A DNA stretch of 22,080 nucleotides from contig CAZPHE010000034.1 in assembly GCA_964586315.1 (NCBI GenBank), positions 1 to 22,080 of the forward strand. Direction: 5' to 3'. Positions 17,101-22,080 of this stretch are shown here, piece by piece. The first letter of the stretch is position 1. Each line of letters begins with the position of its first letter. This DNA comes from CAZEER01 sp964586315 (lineage in GTDB: Bacteria; Fidelibacterota; Marinisomatia; Marinisomatales; UBA1611). Under the pieces are notes generated by a model, which made no database searches, was not told where the DNA came from, and saw nothing but the letters and a program-made list of their open reading frames with translations. The position numbers were made by a program, and so were the translations under genes.

Positions 17101-17172
17101 GATGGATTGCAGATTGAGATTAAATATAAAAAATTGCAAAATTATTTAGAAAAGGGATATACTCAAGTTTAA
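14128..17172 (+). CDS. secA: Protein translocase motor SecA, long form lacking the zinc-binding tail
   Basis: The ATPase that drives preproteins through SecYEG at the inner membrane. Its 1014 residues exceed the roughly 840-900 of Bacillus and E. coli SecA. Walker A MKTGEGKT is at 138-145, Walker B VDEVD at 244-248, then IDEARTPLIISG. The preprotein cross-linking region (about 265-445) is enlarged by a segment LVKKQSTLVADLVRGAKKYL through GMPKHRQVMKIFQETG, as in Bacteroidetes-type SecA. The second motor domain has MAGRGTDIKLG and QLRGRSGRQGDPGSSRFY (664-681). The helical scaffold is intact. The usual CxCx8CH/CC zinc motif is absent: after the Gln/Ser-rich linker (about 935-970) comes VGRKRGRNEKILVVGPDG and then KYKKLQNYLEKGY. 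The ATG at 14128 has AAGGAA at 14111-14116. It sits eight bases after nusB and one base before the next gene. Confidence 0.97.
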   Translation: MVLSKIFGTKSDREIKKLTPTINKINQMFESLCSKSDEELIKRTIELREFVIKTRQESNDSLPTEMDKKERNDKILKAEHGALGLIMVEAFAMVKETCRRMCGSSWQVSGQEVIWEMIPYDVQLLGAIILHNGKVAEMKTGEGKTLVATMPIFLNALTGRGVHVITVNDYLAQRDAEWMGEVYKRLGLTAGFILNSMDNSQRREMYHRDIIYGTNNEFGFDYLRDNMALQAEEKVQRGHAFAIVDEVDSVLIDEARTPLIISGAVDSPVDETFTTLKPGVEQLVKKQSTLVADLVRGAKKYLEDGDDDNAGLKLLRAQRGMPKHRQVMKIFQETGMLKLAQDIESIYIRDKKMHEVDDELFFAIDEKSHVMDITEKGRNILSPDNPDTFVIPDLGELLLEIDEKDDLSQKEKDLEKEKAHQLHADRSSTIHNFNQLLRAYTLYEKDVEYVLQDGKVMIVDEFTGRVLPGRRYSDGLHQALEAKENVRIERETQTLATITIQNYFRLYNKLAGMTGTAETEAEELGSIYKLDVTVIPTHRSITRDDRDDLVYKTKREKYNAVVNEILECHQRGQPVLVGTISVDVSELLSRMLKRKNIPHNVLNAKQHKSEADIVARAGQRGGVTIATNMAGRGTDIKLGVGIKELGGLHIIGTERHESRRIDLQLRGRSGRQGDPGSSRFYLSLEDDLMRLFSSDRVASIMDRMGIEEGEVISAGMVTRAISGAQKKVEVRNFGIRKHLLEYDDVMNQQRQVVYDIRNQALAGKNMQKSVFQILDDFILDEIELQSDTGTPELWDWESLKQRFSSHVMVDISYDRIKVESGTTDLRYDKIADWIFDQAKTVYRGRESLIPEDVIRGFERFIILRTIDDKWKDHLYAMDQLREGINLRAYGQKNPLLEYKSEGFKMFQAMMAEMNSLTIQRLFRTQLQGMETPQAQTRSGVKNIQASHQDTTGMGLQGQSQSQNSNKPSQVRTPIQVGRKRGRNEKILVVGPDGLQIEIKYKKLQNYLEKGYTQV

Positions 17173-17173
17173 A

Positions 17174-18337
17174 ATGAATAAGAATCGTTTTCAAACCCGT
17201 GCAATCCATATTGGTAATAAACCCGATAAGGATACAGGATCAGTTGCTGTACCTATTCATCTTACATCAACTTATAAACAAGATAAAGTAGGCAGTCATA
17301 AAGGGTTTGATTATTCTCGTGGTGGTAATCCTACAAGAAGTTGTTTTGAACAAAACATTGCTTCACTTGAAGGAGGTGAATATGGTATCGCATTTGCTAG
17401 TGGAATGGCCGCCACTACTGCTCTCTTTCAGACTTTGAATCATGGTGACCATGTCATCATAGGTCGAAATGTTTATGGTGGTACCTATCGCATGGTAGTA
17501 GAAGTTTTATCAAATCATGGTTTTGAATTTGAATTCGTTGATACTCGGTTTATTGCAAATATTGAAGCTGCATTAAAGCTCAATACGAAATGGATTTTTG
17601 TAGAAACACCTACAAACCCATTATTAGAATTATGTGATATAAATCTTATAGCTGAATTATGTAAAGTGAATAATATAAAGCTTGCGGTAGATAATACTTT
17701 TATGAGTCCATATGGACAAATGCCCTTAAAACTAGGGGCAGATATTGTAATGCACAGCTCAACAAAATTTATTGGAGGTCATAGTGATGTAATTTCGGGA
17801 GTATTAATTACTAATGATTCAACGTTAGCAGAAAAACTGTATTTTATACAGAAATCAGGTGGTGCGATTCCAAGCCCCTTTGATTGTTGGTTATTACTTC
17901 GTAGTACTAAGACCATGGCATTACGTGTACAAAAACAGTCAGATAATGCAATGCAGCTTGCAAGGATACTCCAAAGCCATGCAAAAGTAAAATCTGTTAT
18001 TTATCCAGGTTTAGATTCTCATAGTCAATATGATCTTGTTTTGAAACAGCAAAAAAACCCAGAAGGGGTAGCGATATTTGGTTGTATGATTTCTTTTAAA
18101 TGTGAATCAATTAAAAAACGTGATAAGTTTTTATCTAAATTACGAATATTCACTTTGGCAGAAAGCCTTGGGGGGGTAGAAAGCCTTGTTTGTGTACCTT
18201 TTGAAATGACGCATGCTTCTGTTCCATCAAAAACTAAAGAAGATATGGGACTAACTCCTGAATTGATAAGGTTATCCGTTGGAATTGAACATATAGATGA
18301 TTTGGTTAAAGATATTAACCAAGCACTAGAAGATTAA
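17174..18337 (+). CDS. Cys/Met-metabolism PLP enzyme (cystathionine gamma-synthase/lyase family)
   Basis: A PLP enzyme of fold type I that makes or splits cystathionine, or a related sulfhydrylation enzyme. The 387 residues are typical. YSRGGNPTR (48-56) contacts the cofactor phosphate from the neighbouring subunit, ASGMAATTA (75-83) holds the phosphate, DNTF (173-176) contains the PLP-ring aspartate, and HSSTKFIGGHSDV (194-206) contains the PLP lysine K198. The C-terminal LAESLGGVESL, then EMTHAS and LIRLSVGIEHIDDL, complete the family. Motifs do not separate gamma-synthase, gamma-lyase and beta-lyase. Its ATG is one base after the secA stop with no clear ribosome binding site, so it should be coupled to secA. 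It ends the seven-gene run; no terminator is visible in the 111 bases that follow. Confidence 0.9.
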   Translation: MNKNRFQTRAIHIGNKPDKDTGSVAVPIHLTSTYKQDKVGSHKGFDYSRGGNPTRSCFEQNIASLEGGEYGIAFASGMAATTALFQTLNHGDHVIIGRNVYGGTYRMVVEVLSNHGFEFEFVDTRFIANIEAALKLNTKWIFVETPTNPLLELCDINLIAELCKVNNIKLAVDNTFMSPYGQMPLKLGADIVMHSSTKFIGGHSDVISGVLITNDSTLAEKLYFIQKSGGAIPSPFDCWLLLRSTKTMALRVQKQSDNAMQLARILQSHAKVKSVIYPGLDSHSQYDLVLKQQKNPEGVAIFGCMISFKCESIKKRDKFLSKLRIFTLAESLGGVESLVCVPFEMTHASVPSKTKEDMGLTPELIRLSVGIEHIDDLVKDINQALED

Positions 18338-18385
18338 TTTATGAGTGAATTATCGGTAGAAAATCGTTATTTTAAGTGAACGTAA

Positions 18386-18408
18386 TTGGCTTTTTACCCA
18401 GTTATAAT
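18386..18408 (+). promoter_or_regulatory. Candidate promoter for the cohesin-like secreted protein
   Basis: TATAAT at 18403-18408 is a perfect -10 hexamer, 62 bases before the chosen start of the next gene. A TTGGCT lies at 18386-18391, but only 11 bases separate the two, much shorter than the usual 16-18, so the -35 part is doubtful. In AT-rich DNA such -10 matches also occur by chance. Confidence 0.3.
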
Positions 18409-18459
18409 AAAGAAAACCCATCTAAATAATTATTAAAATATATCATTTATGATATTTTC

Positions 18460-18463
18460 GGAG
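18460..18463 (+). promoter_or_regulatory. Ribosome binding site that fixes the start of the secreted protein
   Basis: GGAG at 18460-18463 is six bases before the ATG at 18470. The earlier in-frame ATG at 18449 has only AT-rich sequence before it. Starting at 18470 also places the lysine-containing N-region directly before the hydrophobic signal sequence. Confidence 0.65.
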
Positions 18464-18469
18464 AATAGA

Positions 18470-21400
18470 ATGGTAACCAAGTATAGATTGTATTATTTAT
18501 TTATCTTGTTTTTATTTACCTATAATACGGCTATTTCTAATGTCACTATTTCTTTAGGTGACGTAGCTGTAAATGGTTATACAGAAGATATAATTATTCC
18601 TGTAACTGTGACTAATCCGGACGATATAGTTGGAGGTTTTCAGTTTGATTTAATTGCTGTTCCAAGTTTAATAACTCTTTCAGGAGCAAATCCAATTGAT
18701 ACAGATAATTTTAGTGCAGATTTTAATATATTAGATGATGGTTCGGGTAGAATAATATTCTATAGTAATACAGGTGATGGAATTGCTGCAGGAAGTGATG
18801 ATATTGTTATGAATATCCATTATAATGGTGAGGATGTACTCTCTGCATCAATTGATATAGAATGTTACGATCTTATGGTTAGCGATGAAGAAGGTAATGT
18901 GATTTCTGGAGATTTGGTTAATGGATTAGTCACTATTGGTAATATAGTTACAATTAGTGCATCAACCGATACAGGTGATGTCTCAGAACAAGTTTATATA
19001 GATATTAGTATTCAAAACTCTGGTCAAGTTGGAGGTTTGCAGTTTGATATTTATGACACTCCAAATTATTTAGATGTGACAGGATTCTCTACAACAGATA
19101 GGTCATCAGGTTTTACTATTGATTTCAATGAACTGGAGAGTGGAGTAACACGAGTGCTGATGTATAATGCTGAAAATAGTAATATTGAATCAGGTTCGGG
19201 ACCAATTGCAAATATGGAAATGGTTGTCCATGAAAATGCATATAATTCAAATGTAGGTATTAATTTTGAAAATATCACTATTACTGATGATATTGGTGGA
19301 ACCTATTGGGTAGCAAGTGCAGACTCAGGCACTGTTACAGTTAGTCCTGGTTATATTGAAGAACCACATAATATTCAAGCCCAAGATGGTATGGATGCTC
19401 AGGTTCTTTTAAGTTGGGATCCGCCTTTTGGTCCAATCCCTGAAGATTTTGAAGAAGATTTTGAAGAAGGTACTATTCCTGATGATTGGACATTAACGAC
19501 TAACTCTGCTCAAGGTTGGTTTATAACTCAAGATGGTTCTAGTACTTTTTGGACTATCCCATCCCATACATGGTATATGTGTTCAAATGATGATATGGCA
19601 GATGATGATGGTTCTGAAGACTATTTGATTACTCCTTCTCTAAATGTAAGTGGTGCTCAAACCGTTACATTAAATTTTGCATCATACTATGATGGCGCAT
19701 ATAGTCATACTGCTCATATTGAAGTAAGCACGGATGGTGTTAATTTTGAAGAAGTAGTCGCTCTAGATCCTGTATCTGAATGGGTGATAGAGACTGTTGA
19801 TCTATCAGACTATGCGGGTGCATCTAATTTATATATTGCATTTCATTCCAATGATAATGGTTTCTGGGCTTCAGGATGGGCAGTTGATGACGTCTTTGTT
19901 ACGTTTGCTGCTAGAGATGTTGATCGTATAGTGCACTATCAATTAACGGAATTAGGAGAATGGGCATTATCTGCACCCAAAGATGATATTGTGTCAAAGT
20001 TTAGTGGCGGAATTCCTTTTGATTTGAAGGTTGACTTAGATCAATTATTACCTTTGGAATTTAGACCAGTAGATATTGATGCATTTAAAGTTTATAGATC
20101 TTTAAATAGTGTATCAAATTTTGAAGAAATAGCTGAAGTTGGTGGAGATGTGACCAGCTATTTGGATGAAGATGTTATAAATAGTACAACCTATTATTAT
20201 TATGTTACAGCGATATATCCAGATGGTTCAGAATCAGGCCCTACAGCAACCATATCAGCAACTCCTGTAGAATGGGTTGAACTATCTATGGATGATGGTG
20301 TTTCCTTGTCTGGGCAAAGTGATACTTTAGATTTTTATATCAATAATGAATCGGATTTGGGTTTGTTCTATTTTGAAATAATGGATTATCCAGATGTCAT
20401 AAATAGCTTAAATATATTACCTACAGAAAGAACTTCTAATTGGGCACTAGAAATTGCTGATCAAGGTGATGGTACGATTGCTATTACTGGTATTAGTGTT
20501 GGTACTGCTTTAGCACCTGGTAATGGTGCAGTATGTAGAGCAGTTCTTTACCCCGTTGCTGATGAAGAAATGACAGTAAACTTATCATATACTACTGGCA
20601 CATCTATTCAAGATGCTGGATATGTTGATTTAAATTGGACTGCTGAAGGTGGTCCATTCAGTTATGAAGTAGGGATTGAAACTCAGTATTTAAATCTTTA
20701 TGGTGGTTATGGATTATCTGGCGAAGAAACTGTTGGTTCTGTTTTCCTTCAAAATACTCAGCCTATTTATGCTATTCAGTTTGATATTATGGCTGATCCT
20801 CCATTCATTAATGGAGTAGAACTATCATTTAGTGATTTATTAGATTTAGAGAATTGGTCTTATTCTGGAGTAGATCTTGGTATTGGTTATAGAATAACAG
20901 CTTATGATAATTCTCTTTCCAATCCAATTGAATCGGGGACAGGACATTTAGCAAATATAACCTATAATATTCTTGCTGGTATACCGGATTCAACAATTAT
21001 TGATATTACAGTTAGTGAACCAGTCCTTGCAGATGTAAATAATCTTCCCATGCATACTGAAGGTATTCCTCATTCATTCTATGTTGGGCAGCCACCGGTT
21101 GGTTGCACTATTGAAAGTGTTTCAGGGCAAATGACTCCTGGCGGCACCGGTTTATTCGAAGTCCATATGGTAAATACAGAAACTGTAAATATACTAGAGT
21201 TTGAAATTTTAGATTTACCTGATTATATGACAGTAACCAATATTTCCTTATTAGATAGGTTTGACGATGGTACAATAGATGGGAATTCTGGTGAGGCAGA
21301 GGATGGCACATTTTACTTTTTAGGATATGATTTTGTTTCATCCATTGAACCTGGTTCAGGTCCAATTATGGAAGTAGAAGTACAATTTAATAATTCATTA

Positions 21401-21814
21401 GATAATCCCTCTGTAGTCTTTTGGATTAATACCATTTCAGCTGGTGATATCAATGCTCTACCCATTCCAGCGGTAGCTGATAATTTTGGGCAGTTTATAG
21501 GTGATATGCTTGAGAATGAAAACAATAAACCTCCCTATTCCTTTAAACTATATCCTAATTACCCAAACCCTTTTAATCCATCCACTGTTATAACTTATGA
21601 TTTAGCTCAAGATTCTAATGTTGAACTTGATATTATTGATATGAGAGGAAGAGTAGTAAAAACTTTGGTAAATAAATATCAAAGTTCAGGCCAGTATTTT
21701 GTGAGTTGGTATGGGAATGATTTCTATGGCTCTATGGTAAGTGCAGGGGTCTATATTTATAGATTGAAAACCAATAATAGAATTTTCACCAAGAAGATGA
21801 TTTTGATGAAATAA
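18470..21814 (+). CDS. Secreted multi-domain protein: cohesin-like modules, split FN3 with jelly-roll insert, type IX-like C-terminal sorting domain
   Basis: A 1114-residue acidic exported protein of unknown function. The signal peptide is MVTKYRLYYLFILFLFTYNT, cleaved near AIS-N. Five beta-sandwich modules follow the cohesin-like pattern, each with an (x)QFDI(x)D-type core strand and most with a later SGSGPI-like turn: about 24-159 (GGFQFDLIA), 160-291 (GGLQFDIYDTPNY), 600-735 (LFYFEIMDYPDV), 736-872 (YAIQFDIMADPPF) and 877-1010 (ILEFEILDLPDYM). Between the second and third is an FN3 domain: its first strand (HNIQAQDGMDAQVLLSWDPP, 300-319) is separated from the rest (FKVYRS at 539-544, then YYYYVTAIYPDGSESGPTA) by about 220 residues containing a cleaved-adhesin/choice-of-anchor-J-type jelly roll with GWFIT, LITPSLNV and GWAVDDVFV. 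The end (1024-1114) is a sorting domain with YPNYPNPFNPSTVITYDL, G-VY-YRL and KKMILMK. It probably reaches the cell surface or medium. No catalytic motif or dockerin was seen. Confidence 0.85.
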   Translation: MVTKYRLYYLFILFLFTYNTAISNVTISLGDVAVNGYTEDIIIPVTVTNPDDIVGGFQFDLIAVPSLITLSGANPIDTDNFSADFNILDDGSGRIIFYSNTGDGIAAGSDDIVMNIHYNGEDVLSASIDIECYDLMVSDEEGNVISGDLVNGLVTIGNIVTISASTDTGDVSEQVYIDISIQNSGQVGGLQFDIYDTPNYLDVTGFSTTDRSSGFTIDFNELESGVTRVLMYNAENSNIESGSGPIANMEMVVHENAYNSNVGINFENITITDDIGGTYWVASADSGTVTVSPGYIEEPHNIQAQDGMDAQVLLSWDPPFGPIPEDFEEDFEEGTIPDDWTLTTNSAQGWFITQDGSSTFWTIPSHTWYMCSNDDMADDDGSEDYLITPSLNVSGAQTVTLNFASYYDGAYSHTAHIEVSTDGVNFEEVVALDPVSEWVIETVDLSDYAGASNLYIAFHSNDNGFWASGWAVDDVFVTFAARDVDRIVHYQLTELGEWALSAPKDDIVSKFSGGIPFDLKVDLDQLLPLEFRPVDIDAFKVYRSLNSVSNFEEIAEVGGDVTSYLDEDVINSTTYYYYVTAIYPDGSESGPTATISATPVEWVELSMDDGVSLSGQSDTLDFYINNESDLGLFYFEIMDYPDVINSLNILPTERTSNWALEIADQGDGTIAITGISVGTALAPGNGAVCRAVLYPVADEEMTVNLSYTTGTSIQDAGYVDLNWTAEGGPFSYEVGIETQYLNLYGGYGLSGEETVGSVFLQNTQPIYAIQFDIMADPPFINGVELSFSDLLDLENWSYSGVDLGIGYRITAYDNSLSNPIESGTGHLANITYNILAGIPDSTIIDITVSEPVLADVNNLPMHTEGIPHSFYVGQPPVGCTIESVSGQMTPGGTGLFEVHMVNTETVNILEFEILDLPDYMTVTNISLLDRFDDGTIDGNSGEAEDGTFYFLGYDFVSSIEPGSGPIMEVEVQFNNSLDNPSVVFWINTISAGDINALPIPAVADNFGQFIGDMLENENNKPPYSFKLYPNYPNPFNPSTVITYDLAQDSNVELDIIDMRGRVVKTLVNKYQSSGQYFVSWYGNDFYGSMVSAGVYIYRLKTNNRIFTKKMILMK
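19445..19468 (+). repeat. Exact 12-base tandem duplication encoding DFEE-DFEE
   Basis: GATTTTGAAGAA occurs twice in direct succession (19445-19456 and 19457-19468), in frame, inside the secreted-protein gene. It lies exactly at the entry to the jelly-roll insert, whose normal first residues would be a single DFEEG-type motif. Confidence 0.8.
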
Positions 21815-21845
21815 TAAATTGATAATAATTAATATAGACCCATAT

Positions 21846-21868
21846 TTGACTAAGGTGCTTTTTATAAT
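21846..21868 (+). promoter_or_regulatory. Candidate promoter for tRNA-Leu
   Basis: TATAAT at 21863-21868 is a perfect -10 hexamer and would start transcription a little more than 20 bases before the tRNA. TTGACT at 21846-21851 resembles a -35 element, but the spacer is only 11 bases, so the pair is not a standard promoter. Confidence 0.3.
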
Positions 21869-21898
21869 AAACAATTTAATTTTGTTATTCTAAATAAT

Positions 21899-21981
21899 GC
21901 CGCGGTGGTGGAATTGGTAGACACGCCAGATTTAGGATCTGGTGCACTTTGTGCGTGAAGGTTCGAGCCCTTTCCGCGGTA
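21899..21981 (+). tRNA. tRNA-Leu, anticodon TAG
   Basis: A class II tRNA of 83 bases. The acceptor arm GCCGCGG (21899-21905) pairs with CCGCGGT (21974-21980), with a G-T wobble at the first pair. The anticodon stem CCAGA/TCTGG (21926-21930 and 21938-21942) encloses the loop TTTAGGA with anticodon TAG at 21933-21935. A long variable arm (GCAC-TTT-GTGC) and the T arm GAAGG-TTCGAGC-CCTTT follow. The discriminator is A at 21981, as expected for leucine. The 3' CCA is not encoded: CAC follows, so it must be added after transcription. It reads CTA and possibly other CTN codons. Confidence 0.95.
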
Positions 21982-21990
21982 CACAGGTTT

Positions 21991-22026
21991 AAGCCTTATT
22001 TCTCTGATGAGAGATGAGGCTTTTTT
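21991..22026 (+). terminator. Intrinsic terminator after tRNA-Leu
   Basis: AAGCCTTATTTCT (21991-22003) pairs with AGAGATGAGGCTT (22010-22022) in a 13-bp stem with two G-T pairs and a six-base loop, followed by a T-run to 22026. It starts ten bases after the tRNA 3' end. Confidence 0.85.
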
Positions 22027-22080
22027 GCTTTGTATAGCTGTAATGAAACAGTCGGTTATTTAGTTCAATAAACGGCTAAA

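Noticed and set aside
18160..18188. Direct repeat AGAAAGCCTTG around a seven-G run in the Cys/Met enzyme gene as a duplication or frameshift
   Set aside because: The encoded ESLGGVESL is the conserved family motif at this place and the frame is intact, so the repeat follows from the protein sequence.
18341..18379. Twelve-codon frame (MSELSVENRYFK) after the Cys/Met enzyme gene
   Set aside because: It is too short to judge, has no good ribosome binding site and no repeat or leader-peptide features.
18449..18469. Upstream ATG for the secreted protein
   Set aside because: No ribosome binding site precedes it, whereas GGAG sits six bases before the ATG at 18470; the seven extra residues would lengthen the signal peptide for no reason.
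18470..21814. Cellulosome scaffoldin
   Set aside because: The cohesin-like modules are weak matches by eye, no dockerin or carbohydrate-active enzyme gene is in the window, and such modules are common in non-cellulosomal surface proteins.
1..22080. CRISPR arrays, prophage, insertion sequences, toxin-antitoxin or defence systems
   Set aside because: No regularly spaced repeats, transposase or integrase motifs, or defence-type proteins were seen. The tRNA-Leu could serve as an integration site, but nothing past its terminator indicates an integrated element within the 54 bases visible.

Overview
The window is a dense, AT-rich bacterial chromosome segment with almost no non-coding DNA. It holds 15 protein-coding genes, the possible last codons of one more, and one tRNA. 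There is no gap longer than about 110 bases without a gene, once the unannotated 5' extension of the lipoprotein gene near 8 kb is counted. Three traits point to the FCB side of the bacterial tree, most plausibly a marine Marinimicrobia (SAR406/Fidelibacterota)-type organism: a secreted multi-domain protein ending in a type IX-like sorting tail (YPNPFNPST), a long SecA of the kind with an enlarged cross-linking region, and the low GC. The lineage is an inference from protein traits, not from a marker-gene search.

Layout. (1) 1-4270: the F1 half of the F-type ATP synthase, atpA-atpG-atpD-atpC, closed by a clear intrinsic terminator. (2) 4291-6048: aspS, starting only 20 bases after that terminator. 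(3) 6055-8136, minus strand: a FetB/UPF0014-type permease, a small DUF3147 membrane protein, and a TatT-like TPR protein whose signal-peptide region is open but has no normal start codon. The permease converges on aspS with 6 bases between the stop codons, and a perfect inverted repeat lies at that junction. (4) 8178-9134: phoH, diverging from the TPR gene with almost no space between them. (5) 9232-18337: a tightly packed seven-gene run: thiolase, acyl-CoA dehydrogenase, branched-chain aminotransferase, leucine dehydrogenase-type enzyme, nusB, secA and a Cys/Met-metabolism PLP enzyme. (6) 18470-21814: a large secreted protein with about five cohesin-like modules, a split fibronectin III domain and a C-terminal sorting domain. 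(7) 21899-22026: tRNA-Leu(TAG) and a strong terminator. The last 54 bases (22027-22080) show nothing I can name.

How the genes fit together. The ATP synthase, AspRS, NusB, SecA and tRNA are housekeeping functions. The first four genes of the long run make a coherent catabolic set: the aminotransferase and dehydrogenase turn branched-chain amino acids into 2-oxo acids, and the acyl-CoA dehydrogenase and thiolase fit later steps after CoA activation elsewhere. Their coupling to nusB and secA is the odd part.

I found no CRISPR array, phage, insertion sequence, toxin-antitoxin or defence genes. Most of the window is ordinary. The points worth a second look are the start-less lipoprotein, the SecA tail without the usual zinc motif, the cohesin-like secreted protein, the hairpin at the aspS/fetB junction, and the metabolic/nusB/secA run.
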